Assembly: GCA_946807835.1 (NCBI GenBank)
Contig: OX327700.1
Span: forward strand, 28,928,001 to 28,992,000
Direction of reading: 5' to 3'
Source of the DNA: Ailanthus altissimus
Taxonomy: Eukaryota; Streptophyta; Magnoliopsida; Sapindales; Simaroubaceae
DNA length: 64,000 nt
The stretch's first letter is position 1. The number at the start of each line of letters is the position of its first letter. Shown here piece by piece: positions 47,080 to 57,873 of this stretch. The position numbers and the translations under genes were made by a program. The notes below the pieces were generated by a model. The model did no database searches and had not been told where the DNA came from. It saw nothing but the letters and a program-made list of their open reading frames with translations.

Positions 47080-48400
47080 AGAAGATGAAAAAAGACACCA
47101 CAACGTTATCGGAATTGACTGAAGAGAGAGGTAGAGACCCCAAAGTTAAAAGGCAAGGCAGTGTACCTCGCAACAAGTTTGTTGATCCAGGCCATGTGTT
47201 AGAGTACATGGTGAAAACGTTTGATGGCACTATAAGAAAGGGGACGGATCGTCTTGTGGGGTTAGTAAGGCAGTATACCTCGCAACAAGTCTGTTGATCC
47301 AGGCCATGAGTTAAAGAACATGGTGAAAATGCTTGATGGCACTGTAAGAAAGGCGACAGATCGTCTTATGGAGTTGGAGAAGCTTGGGGTAGGACTCGAC
47401 ACTCAAGGGGATAAGTTGCGCTCCTTCATCGATACATCCATCGAGAGTTACGCTGATCGGCAGCGTGACTGGGTCAAGTTTTTCAAGATAAAGTATATAC
47501 CACCATAGATAAAATTCAAGCCTAAGTGGAGGAGCTGCATAAAGGTTTTGATGTTATCAAGAAGGATGTGGTACTGTGTAAGCGAGCAGTAGCCAATGGG
47601 GTTATTGCCGCTCAAGGGATACTAAAAGTTGAGGCTCTTAAATCGAAGGAGTTCAGCGGCAAGCGGAACGCCAAGGAGCTCGACAACTACTTTTGGAAAA
47701 TAGAAAGAAACTTCAATGCCATGGGCGTGCGGGACGAAGACAAGGTAAATACCGCGACCTTATATCTTTTTCGATCATGCAATTCTATTGTGGTGTAGGA
47801 AAAGTGAGGAGATACACAAGGGTATCTGCATAATCAACACCTGGGCAAAATTGTAACGGGAGTTGAAGCGTTAATTCTATCCGAAAAATATAGCGCACGA
47901 TGCTCGAAAGCGGTTAAAGGAATTGAAGCAAACTAAGTCTATCAGCGAGTACGTGGAGGAGTACTCTTTGTTAATGCTCCAAATCCCCAACATGAGCGAG
48001 GAGGACTTGCTGTTCCATTTCTTAGACGGGTTGCAAACATGGGCGTTCAATAAATTAAAGTGGCACAAGGTGACGAGAATATCCAATGCTCTTACATTGA
48101 CAAAAATCCCTTATAGATTACGGCAAGAGTGACTCGGGAAAGTCGAAGAATTTGAGACTCAATCACAGTAAATGTGGGGGTACCAAGGAGTTTCATCCTT
48201 CGAAGGATGAGGATGAGAAAAGTAAGCCGCCGAAATTGAAAAAGAAGAAGTGTAACGACTATAGAGGTAATGGACCGAAGAAAAACTGCTTCTTTTGTGA
48301 TGTGGATCAGTGGGTCAATGACTGTCCAAAGAAAAAGGCTCTCAACGCAATGGTTACAACACACGAGACTTGTAAGAAGGGCCAAATAGGGTGTTTTTAG
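47080..48400 (+). pseudogene. Gypsy gag remnant with internal duplication
   Basis: Coding blocks at 47034-47297, 47320-47508, 47526-47798, 47923-48132 and 48152-48400 show a gypsy Gag: EFSGKRNAKELDNYFWKIER near 47650, a SISEYVEEYSLLMLQIP block, and a degenerate knuckle CFFCDVDQWVNDC near 48290, where the histidine is lost. A 112-bp tandem duplication (47157-47380) lies at the N-terminal end. Stops and frameshifts separate the blocks. Confidence 0.8.
47157..47380 (+). repeat. 112-bp tandem duplication in gypsy gag
   Basis: GGCAGTGTACCTCGCAACAA at 47157 recurs as GGCAGTATACCTCGCAACAA at 47269, with the following TGTTGATCCAGGCCATG and GATGGCACT also repeated. The two copies differ at scattered sites, so the duplication is not new. 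Confidence 0.85.
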
Positions 48401-48652
48401 TTGATTAACGCGATGAAAGCCAAGCAAAGTGCCAGCACGCCAACAAGAAAGACACTTATATATGTTGAAGCCTACATCAACTACATAACGACCCAAGTAC
48501 TAATAGATACGGGTGTGACGCACAACTTCATTAAGCTTGAGGAGGTAAAACGTTTGGGGCTTTACATAGAGAAAGATGAGGGACCTTTTAAATTGATTAA
48601 TGTTGTGGTCAAACCACTGGATGGGTGGTTCAAGGGGTTGATATCTACCTAG
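48401..48652 (+). pseudogene. Gypsy protease remnant
   Basis: Reads ...TTQVLIDTGVTHNFI..., the retropepsin-type active-site signature DTG followed by the usual hydrophobic strand. It continues to about LGLYIEKDEGP and then stops. This is typical of the protease that follows gypsy Gag. Confidence 0.75.
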
Positions 48653-49921
48653 AGAAATGGTGGGGCGAGGTAAATTTTTCTGTAGCACCTCTTAATGATT
48701 TTAATGTGGTGTTAGTATGGAGTTCTTGAGGCAGTACGATGTGGTGCCGCTTTCTCAACATGATTATGTACGCATCATGATTGAGATACCTTACATGATA
48801 TCGATGGTAGACAAGCCCAAGGGTGGGCAATCCCAACCGTAAGCCAACACTAAGATCTTTTCCACCATTGAACTAATAGGAGTTACTGAGCGTAAATGAG
48901 AAGCGTAACCAACCATAGTGAGAGAGATGGATGATAAGGCGACAAGGGGATGAGGGTAAGCTACCAACGGGGGTTGCGGAAGTGCTTAGGAAGCATAAAG
49001 GGATCGTGCTAACTGTCATACCACAAGTACAGCCACATTAGGGTGGTACCGAGCATGGGAAAAAGTTAGAGTTGGAGTTTACGCTTCTAACTACAGTACC
49101 GACGCTTCAACTGAAATTAGATGAGTTGTGGGGGCAGCTCAAGGAGTTTTCGGGTGCGGATATTATTCAACAACTCAAGGCGTCACATAGTGTGCGCTTT
49201 CAGCATGATAAGTGGGGTAGAGACAAGCAGAGGCATGTTAAGCATCGTGCGAGAGACGTGGTGATGGGGATGATACTTCCATCACAGTACAAGACATGTC
49301 ACGGCCCGTGTTTTGCATCACTTGGGGGAAGGCCCCAACGTAACCTCAAGTTTGCACGTGACTGAACACCAAACGGTACCCCTAAGGAATCGAACCCGGC
49401 TTGCAGAGCTTAAATTACCTAATAAATTCGTCCTTGTATCACTTGAGCTGGGCCTTCCCCCAGGTGACGCAAAACATGTGCCGTGACAAGACAACATGCT
49501 CACTTCACAAGGGCCTTGATCATAGGGCGATGGGCTATTCTCTGTTGCCAAGAGAGTTGGCAATGTCTCGCATAAGGTGGGAATACCTTTGAGATAACAA
49601 CTGCATTCGGTGTTTCATGAGAGCTGTTTGAAGCTATACCAATGGGGTAAGGAAGACACGGAGCAGAAATGGAGACCTATAAGAATTTCTACATGGGACG
49701 ACAAAGGGGCAAAGCTCATTCATGACGGACGGATAGTGTGGAAGAAAGATCTACCTTCAAGGCCTGAGTACTTTGTCAAGTGAAAACGGGTTGTCTGATA
49801 TTGGAGCACGTGGTAGTATGAGAGCACACAGTGGCAGTTTGAAGAACGAGGTGCGCAAGTTTCAGTGTAGAAGCAATGAGGGCATCGCGTGAATTTGGTA
49901 GGGGAGGAACTCACGCCCAAG
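48653..49921 (+). pseudogene. Remains of gypsy pol (RT/integrase ends)
   Basis: About 48960-49080 resembles the linker before reverse transcriptase (EVLRKHKGIVLTVIPQ). The sequence then jumps to an integrase C-terminal-like KWGRDKQRHVKHRARD (near 49200) and LHKGLDHRAM (near 49510), interrupted by the 192-bp element at 49297. The catalytic domains are absent. The rest to 49921 is non-coding. Confidence 0.55.
49297..49488 (-). mobile_element. 192-bp foldback element with tRNA-like promoter boxes
   Basis: Begins TGTCACGG and ends CCGTGACA. Terminal inverted repeats of 39 bp (49297-49335 and 49450-49488) differ at 4 positions. A perfect AGACA duplication flanks it (49292-49296, 49489-49493). Removing it restores continuity of the gypsy integrase-like frame (LPSQYKT to LHKGLDH). 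On the minus strand it holds an A-box-like AGCTCAAGTGATA (49437-49449) and a B box GGTTCGATTCC (49386-49396), the spacing seen in tRNA-derived SINEs. It combines MITE-like ends with a SINE-like pol III promoter; orientation is given by the boxes. Confidence 0.82.
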
Positions 49922-50398
49922 TGTTCTCAAACATTTCCTTGAACACTTAGTGCATGACAAAGCCTCCCAGAGGCTATGTGGGTCGCTGGAGCAGTTCGTA
50001 GGCCGGAGCTTCTAGAAGACCCGCTAACGTGGGTAAAGATCCGGGCCAAGCCCGTGACTTATTAGGGTTGTAGCCCCTATTTGGAAGAGGAATATTTCAT
50101 AACATATGTGATGACATTTAAAAATATTCTATGGCATATTATTCTATCTTGTATGTACACTGTTAAATCATTTAAATTTCAGTTGTCGATTGTATAGCAC
50201 TGTTAGTACATAAAAGAAAGACCCTCAGTTGTACAAAGCACAACACAATCTCATCGCTTGTAATCTCTTCAGCAATATAGAGAGCTTTTTCTCAAATACT
50301 TTGTGAGCGTGTTTCTTCTCTTCTTTGTATAGTTTTCTATACTGCTTAGCGCATAATGAGTCTAAGGCCGCACGATTCTCGAAAGGTCTGTGATATTT
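49922..50398 (+). repeat. 3' LTR of gypsy element
   Basis: Begins TGTTCTCAAACATTTCC and pairs with 46582-47058. It is followed by CTTGGTGTAAGG instead of the primer site. Confidence 0.82.
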
Positions 50399-51729
50399 GG
50401 CTTGGTGTAAGGTGTCAAACCAAGCCTCGCGTATATTGAGAATAAATGAAATATAAGAGGAGAATTAAATTTAAAAGATAGGGGAGTAAATGTAAAAATT
50501 AAAAAATATATGAGGTTGGACCTTAATTATAAGAAAGTTTTAGTGTCATATATAAATATGCCATAGATGAACTAGATATTATATTTTTAGAGGATGTAAG
50601 TCCATAAATTCATGGAAGAAAAAAGCTTATAGTAACTTTAATTCATACCAAGACCCTAAAAAAAAAGTCTCAATTTTTAAAACAATCACTGCACTCAATA
50701 TTTTCTCTCCATCGAAGAAAGGGCTTCAGCCTTCTTTTCGACAACCTTTTAACCACCATTGGTTTAGGTTTTATTTTGTTTGATTTTTTTTTCATATTCT
50801 TTTTTTTGTCACCCCCCCTTTCCCTTTTTTTTTATTTTATTTTATTTTTTTAGTTGTTGTCCTTATTTGCAGTGGCACTAGTCTCTTTCGATTCGATTGG
50901 GGATCCTTTTCATTGGCGACTGTAGAGCTGAGGTAAGATGAGCGTCTCCTCGCCATCATGCCCCTTGGAAACCAAGCAGCTTAACCGTCTCCACCATTAA
51001 GATGATGCTAACCTTCTTTGAATTGTGTTTCCCCTCTACCAACGCTTGTTAAGATTTAGCCAATATGCTCATTGCCTCGCCATCCTCCCCTCAGTGGCTA
51101 TGCTACTCACCAGGTCCACCATGGGAAGCCGATCTAAGCAAGGGTCTGGTTTTGGTTGCTACCAGATTCTGGCGAGTCACCGCTATGTTTTTGTTGTGCC
51201 CCTTCACTTTTGGATCTAACCGCTATCTACTACTTTCGACCACAAGATCTACTGCTGGTTAACATTCCTTGATCTATATTTTACAGTTGTTTTGTTTGCT
51301 TGTTTGGTGGTTTTGGTAATTTAATGTGTAATGTGTATTTTGATTGTAATCTAGTGTAGGGGTATTTTTGTAATATACCTTCTACGTAAGGGTGTTTTGT
51401 GTATTTATCATCTCTTGTGAGGTTAAATCCCTCATACATGAGAGTATATATTAATAAGGGTTAGTTTTTATGTACTTTCCTTCTTATAGGAGGGTAGGTT
51501 TGGTTGTTAGTCCCTCCAATGTGACGTTAGATGTTGTTTGTTGTCTATCTTACACGAGGTAGATGTTAATTTTTTTGTCCCTTCTATAAGTGGTATATGT
51601 TAGTTTTGTCCCTCCTGTGCGACGAAATGACTCCTCATCCTCAATAAGGGCAGAAGATCCTAAATGTGAGATGAGCCCTATAATGGAATTTTATTTTTTT
51701 TCTTCATTGAATAGGTGTAAGTTTGAGCG
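50399..51729. other. Unassigned stretch between two LTR elements
   Basis: Includes a moderately GC-richer part at 50690-51250 with a polypyrimidine tract near 50780-50850. Overlapping short open frames there (51025-51262) have no recognisable domain. It may be a decayed transposon or non-coding leader. I cannot assign it. Confidence 0.35.
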
Positions 51730-51941
51730 TGTTGAAGCGAAAGCAATTAAACAAGCAATAAACCCAAAGAATATAATGCAATTTAAACAATTAAGAAATT
51801 TAGAGAGAGAAAGTAAAAGAACAACACATGAAATTTACGTGGTTCGATAACTTGCTTATGTTCACGATAGATCAAGATCACACTATTTTATTATTGAATT
51901 ATAAGGTACTCACAAAGTATGCCTTTTACAAGAAAGAACTC

Positions 51942-51973
<32 letters not shown>

Positions 51974-52415
51974 TGTAAACTAGGGATCTCTCTTACTAAG
52001 AATCACAAAGAATACAATGATTACAAAGATATATTTACAAACCAATAGAGAGTCTTTATATAGGACTTAGGATGACCTAAGTTAACGTTAAACATGTAGG
52101 ATTCGTTTTAGGGAGACATGAAACAAGTAGGAGACAAAACAAACCAAAATAAATTAGGAAACAATTTTTCTACACTGGCGTCACAATGCCGGCTCCCTGG
52201 TGTCGCGGCACTGGATGAACTCATGCCCAATATTGCGGTGCCTAGGTGCTGTTAGCGGCACCTCAGCGCTAGCTTCCTGGCGCCACGGTGCCCAACTCTG
52301 TGCAACGATTTCTTTTTTCGTTCTTCTTTTGTGTTGTCTTGCTTCTCCGTGCATTCAACGCACCTGGTTTGTTCCCCAAATCATATTCTAATAATTTTTA
52401 ATCAATTTTCTCACA
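51730..52415 (-). repeat. 3' LTR of minus-strand copia
   Basis: 686 bp; on the minus strand it begins TGTGAGAAAATTG and ends GCTTCAACA. It contains a CT run (51955-51972) and the GC-rich module at 52176-52300. Most landmarks match 60641-61331 in order (ACAAAGTATGCCTTTTACAA, CTTGTAAACTAGGG, AGTAGGAGACAAAACAAACC). Confidence 0.9.
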
Positions 52416-52439
52416 AATTCCCTAATTGATTCAAAATCA

Positions 52440-54757
52440 TCCACAAAGTCTATAATCTCTCACCTCCGCATCTCTGGTCACCTACATAAAGTAGTGACTC
52501 AGGTTAAGTCCTTGCATAGGTTAAACTTAATTGAAGATAGTGGCTTAGTCAATATATTAACAGGGTTTTTAGATGATGCTATCTTTGTTAGACTAATCTC
52601 ACCACTTTAAACAATCTCACGAATGTAATGAAGTTACACATTAATGTATTTAGACCTCTCGTAAAACACTTGATGCTTACTTAGGTGTATGGCACTCTGA
52701 CTACTATAATACACACCAGTGTTTACATCTTCAATAGCCATTACCTTTGAGTATAGACCTTTCAACCACACGGCCTCCTAAATAGCTTCTCCAACAGTTA
52801 TGTACTCTGCCTCTGTAGTAGATAGTGTAACCACGTGTTGTAAAACTAATCTCTAACATACACTATACCCAAATACTATGAATACGTAACCCGTCAATGA
52901 TATTCTCTTATCTAGATCACCTGCATAATCCGAGTCTATGTATCTTTTTACTATTACATCTTTATTCTCAACCCTTTTATATATTAATCTGTGATTTGAC
53001 ATCCCCTTGAGATATCTTAAAATCTACTTCATTGCAAGCCAGTATCCTTACTCGGATTTGCTATATATTTATTTACCACACTCATAGCCTATGCTATGTC
53101 TGGTATTGTGTAAACTATTGTATACATAATGTTCCCCACGGCGCTTGTATACGGTACTTTACTCATCTGTAATTTCTCCTATTTGAATATTGGCGATTGT
53201 ACTGCTGATAATTTGAAATACATGGCCAAATGAATAGAAACAACCTTTGAATTGGACATACCAAACTTCTCTAGGATCTTAAGTATATATCGCTATTGAG
53301 ATAAGAAAATAATATTTCTTCTTTCCATCAGAATATCTATACCCAATATCCTCTTTGCTGCTCCTAAATCCTTCATCTCAAACTTATCACTCAACTGCTT
53401 CTTGAGTTATTATATTTCTTTCATGTTCTTACATGCGATCAACATATCATCAACGTAGAAGCAAATACATCATCTCACTACTCAAACTCTTAAAGTACAC
53501 GCATCCGTCACACTTGCTTTTATTAAAACCACGAGCATGATTGATGTAACCCACTGTCTAGGTGATTGCTTTAACCCATATAACGACTTCTTTAATAAAT
53601 AAGCATGATCCTCTTTTTCGAGCTCTACAAACTCTTACAACTATGTCATGTTAATCGTTTCTTTAAGCTCTCCACATGGAAAAGATGTCTTTACATTCAT
53701 CTACTCTAGATATAAATCAAGGTTTGCACACTTGGCTAATAGAATCCTAATGGATATGTGTTTGATAACATGAGTGAATATTTCATGAAAGTCAACTCCC
53801 TTTCTCTGAGTAAAATCTTGTGTAACTAACTTAGCCTTGAATCTCGTAGGCTCTATCCCCGATCCCCTCCTTAACCTTATACACCCACTTGCACCTCACT
53901 AGTTTCTTTTAAGGTTTTTGCACTAACTTCTAGGTATCATTTTTTCTAAGAGAACTAATCTATTCTTTTATGGCCTACTTCTATTCATCCTTATTTTTAC
54001 TCTTTATATCCTCACTATATGTTCTAGGCTCATCAAATTTAAGAGTGTAAGTAGAGTTAAAGGCGTGAGAAACTAAATTTGCTTGTGCATACCTGATTGG
54101 TGAGTTAATCATTCTCCTTAACTTATTTCTGGCTAGCTGGTACTCTTTAAATTCCATCTTAAGAGTCATATTCTGTCCTTGGGTGGACTTGGAAAAACTC
54201 GCCGATGTTCTTAGCTCATCTTCAAGGATCTCTTTGTTAAAGTATTAATCTGTGGGCATATCAGATCTACATTGGGCTCTATTTCAACTTCTATTAACTC
54301 AGATGTTGAGTCTTCCTTGAACACAGATTCTTTATTCTCATTTTCTTGAGAGGTTCAACATTGTCGTCTCATCAAACATCGCGTCACGGCTTATGATACT
54401 TCTTGGTAGTGTTAACTCTCTACACCACACTTTATATATTTTCACTCATTTGGGATACCTTATGAATACCCATTTGATAGCTCTAGGTTCCAATTTTCCC
54501 TCCTTAACATGAACAAAGGCAGGGCAACAAAAAATTATGAGGTAGTCATACTTAGAATGGTTGCTAGACCATTTCTTTTCTGACATCTTGAAGTCTATTA
54601 TTAATGAGGGATTTCTATTAATCAAATAAGCTGCAGTTACTATAGCTTCTCCCTAGAATGCATTGAACATCTTTGCATTGGTAAGCATGCACCTGACTCT
54701 TTCAAGTAAGGTCTTATTCATTTTTTCAGCTACGCTATTCTGTTGTAGTGTTGATCT
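52440..54757 (-). pseudogene. Minus-strand copia pol remnant (integrase end-RT-RNase H)
   Basis: On the minus strand, the integrase motif RSTLQQNSVAE lies next to the solo-LTR insertion at 54757. A connection segment (RTYSEDIKSKNKDE) is at 53981-54030. Reverse transcriptase has CFYVDDMLIA near 53440-53475. The C-terminal NPVNILTKPLSSIKFNLCKDL is at about 52500-52570. Stops are frequent. A short upstream integrase piece (YAKYGL, then YRTVR after a shift) continues at 56824-56865, beyond the solo LTR. Confidence 0.85.
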
Positions 54758-56818
54758 TGTTAGGGTTGGTGCTTACGTGCCATCCCTGAATGTACATATA
54801 CTTGTGTATTTATATAATAGTACATTTTCATTAAATCGATAATACCAATTTATATGGTACCATGCAATGTAACATTACAGACATTGTAGATTTGAAGGAG
54901 TTCGAATAAGATCTAAAGGAGTTTAGATAAGGGCTTATAGTTAGCCATGTTGAGAGATATAAATGCTAAATGTTAACACAGTTAAGTGTTAGCTGGTTAT
55001 AATACTCAGCAAATCCAAGAGTTAGAGCCTTGTCTGTAATAGGACATAGACCAAGGAATATACTAGTAATTGCATAGTTACAAGAGTTGCAATCTGGTGC
55101 TAGGAAATGCATGTTGTGCAAGAATATTCTCGAATAATTGTCTCTGGTCTATCTCTACTGATGTGGGTCTGTCGGTGGATACCTTTGTATATAGATCAGC
55201 ATATATTGTACCTATAGGGTATAGATGGTCGTTCCTAACCAACCGTGAGCTTGGAGCTCGTATTGACATATGGGTATCCAGTTATGACTGGATATGGGAC
55301 AAACTCATAAGGGCCTCCGATAGACACCCAATGTAAGCCGTCAATGGAGGGTCCTCTCGAGTTGAGTAGTATACGTTGTCTTTTGACCTGAGTGTCATGG
55401 TGGGCTTATAAGTGATCCACTATACCTTGGTTTCACGCATATCACAGACCTTTTGTGGTGTGACTGTTGGGTGTCGCTGGGTATGGTCCGATGCTTATGG
55501 AGTCCGGTGTATACAGATATGAGATTCATCAGCTCCCATATAAAGTTAGATATTCAGATGCTTTGAGACTATATCTCGGAAAGTCTTGTGGCCACAAGCA
55601 AGGTGGAACAATATGGCAAAAGAGTTTGCGCATATTATTCAGTGAGATACAAGTTTAGAGATAGGACATGGATAAACACTATGAGATTTGACGGTGATAA
55701 TATATATCCCCAGCATATCCAGGATATCATGACGGAAGGACTATACGCATGTGTTGTAATCTCAACTTGCATGGTTCAACGCGCTGATTTATAGATCCGT
55801 GATGTGTGTGGGGGGCATTGCTCACGAACTTATAGAATAGTTCTATTTGACGAATCAGGCGTAGAACCCAGGGAGTCCCGCGATATGTAGTGTACTCGTT
55901 GTGCACTAGAGCAGCGTGCCAGATTAAATTATTTAATCTAGCAATATTCAGCATTACTATGGGAATGTGTGCGTGTCTGTATTTAATTGTTAAATACAAC
56001 AATTAATTAATAATTGTTATTTACTAATTATATAATGACGCGTTGCGTATTGCGGACCCTCAATTGAGTTTATCCAAGTGTGAAATTTGGTGGGACCTAC
56101 TAGGGGAAAAACTTGATAACTATTCATAAGGGACAAAATGATCATTTCATACTATAATTATTTAATTATTAAATAATTATTCTCTCTCATTATTATATTA
56201 TATATATTATTATTATATTTGGGTGTTAACTATTTGGCACCCATAATATTATTATATTAATATTATATAATATATTATTATTATTATTATTATATATAAA
56301 GAGAAAGAGAGAGAGATGAAAGGTGTGTGCAATTGAGGCCAATTTGGCCGAGAGAAGAAAGAAAGAAAGAAATGGAGAAAAGGAAAAGAAAGAAGAAAAA
56401 AAAATGAAATTGTTTCATTTTCTCTATGCTTCCATTTGGAGTAATTGTGAATTGATTTAAATTCTCTATTTCTTATCCTTTTGAAAAATATAATGAAAAC
56501 ACACACCCAACCATTTTGGGGATTAAGAGTTAATCCCGTGTTGGATATCGGGCTACTGTTCTAGCTCACCAATACCACTGACTTGGTGACTAGAACTGCA
56601 CACGAGTTGGTCTCCATGTAGATTTTGAGAAAATACGTGTATAACATTACACGTTGATGTGAGTTTTTTAACCTTCTAATATATTAATGTGATTAATATA
56701 TTGTATTTATTGCAAGTTTCACACTTCCGTTAGACTTAAATATGTATTTGATATATATTTAGGCAATAGACACAATAGCACATGCATACACCCAGGTGTA
56801 CTAGATCCGCCCTCAACA
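54758..56818 (+). mobile_element. 2,061-bp solo LTR inside copia integrase
   Basis: Begins TGTTAGGG and ends CTCAACA, with a perfect GATCT duplication at 54753-54757 and 56819-56823. The minus-strand integrase frame reads across the two flanks once the LTR and one GATCT are removed, giving YRTVRSTLQQN. So this is a solo LTR, not the 5' LTR of the element to its right. It belongs to the same long-LTR family as 57874-60248, sharing TGTTGAGA, GAGTTAGA and GATGT(G/A)GGTCT(G/A)TCGG landmarks. It carries a direct CTGTTGGGTGTCGCTGGGTA-type block found in the other copy near 58620. Confidence 0.9.
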
Positions 56819-56872
56819 GATCTCACAGTTCTATACCTTACAATCCATACTTAGCATAAAACCCATCAAACT

Positions 56873-57850
56873 CTCTATGTGGATGACATACTAATCATTG
56901 GAAATGATATAAGTATGTTACAATCAGTAAAGAGTTATCTTAACAAGAACTTCTTCGTAAGAATTTAGGAGAGGCTTCCTATGTAGTGGGTATAAAGTTT
57001 TATAGAGATAGAGCTAGAAAGTTGATAGGACTTTTTCAATCATCATACATTGATAGTGTCTTAGAAAGGTACAATTTTACTAACTGTAAAATATGTAATG
57101 TACCTTCTAGATATGGCATTCATCTATCGAGGAGACTATCTCTTCAGATAAAAGATGAAAGAGTTAGAATGTCTAAGATGCCATATGGATCAGCTGTAGG
57201 CAGCCTAATGTATGCTATGATGTGTGCTAGACCTGACATCAGTATGGCTGTAAGTGTTACTAGCTAGTATCAATTTGATTTAGGTGACAGCCATTGGATG
57301 ACTGTCAAGCATGTCCTTTTATACTTTAAGGGTACAAATGACAAGTTTCTAATTTATGGAGATAGTGATCTACAAATCAGAGGATACACAGATTCAGACT
57401 TTCAATTTGATCTGGATGATAGAAAGTCTACATCTGGATATGTGTTTATCCTCAACGGTGCCGTAGTGAGTTGGAAGAGCATTAAACAGGAATCTACAGG
57501 TGATTTAACAACGAAATCGGAATATATTGCAACCTCTAAGGCAACAAATGAAGCAGTGTGGATACGCAAGTTTGTTGCTAAGCTGTGAATTATCCCTACC
57601 TCGATGGTTCTAATCTCATTATTCTGCTATAATAATAGGGTCATAGCATAAGCCAAAAAGCCAAGAGCACACCAGAGATCTAAACACATGAAGAGAAAAT
57701 ACCACATAATTAGAGATCTTTGCTAAGAGAGATGTAATAATTTTTAGAGTTGACTCTGTAAATAATGTAATGGACCCATTAATTAAAGTCTTAACTCTAA
57801 AGGTTTTTAAGAAACACGTGGAGTTTATAGGTATTAGATACCATTATGAA
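56873..57850 (+). pseudogene. copia RT end and RNase H (truncated)
   Basis: YVDD catalytic motif at about 56876, then SYLNKNFF and a frameshift near 56960, then LGIKFYRDR-like block (56986-57267) with YGSAVGSLMYAMMCARPDI. RNase H follows at 57298-57588 with GYTDSDFQFDLDDRKSTSGY and WKSIKQ, and TKSEYIATSKATNEAVW. Reading continues with stops to about HVEFIGIRY near 57840. This is one of several stop-laden copies. Confidence 0.85.
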
Positions 57851-57873
57851 TGACACTAGAGCAAGTGAGAGTT

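Larger units (their letters stand above)
46582..50398 (+). mobile_element. Gypsy-type LTR element lacking most of pol
   Basis: LTRs at about 46582-47058 and 49922-50398 flank a 2.9-kb interior with a primer site, gag, zinc knuckle, DTG protease and a short integrase C-terminal-like stretch. Reverse transcriptase, RNase H and the integrase core are missing, so this is an internally deleted derivative. A purine-rich GGTAGGGGAGGAA precedes the 3' LTR. LTR ends are approximate; no convincing target duplication or terminal CA was found. Confidence 0.82.

Noticed and set aside
49386..49449. A tRNA gene
   Set aside because: A and B boxes are present, but no cloverleaf or acceptor stem is evident and the boxes lie inside a 192-bp inverted-repeat element.
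51025..51262. Small genes near 51 kb
   Set aside because: Overlapping short frames without domains, in a stretch between two LTR elements.
55070..55794. Open frames within the solo LTR
   Set aside because: LTR sequence; no domains, and the homologous region of the other LTR does not keep the frames open.
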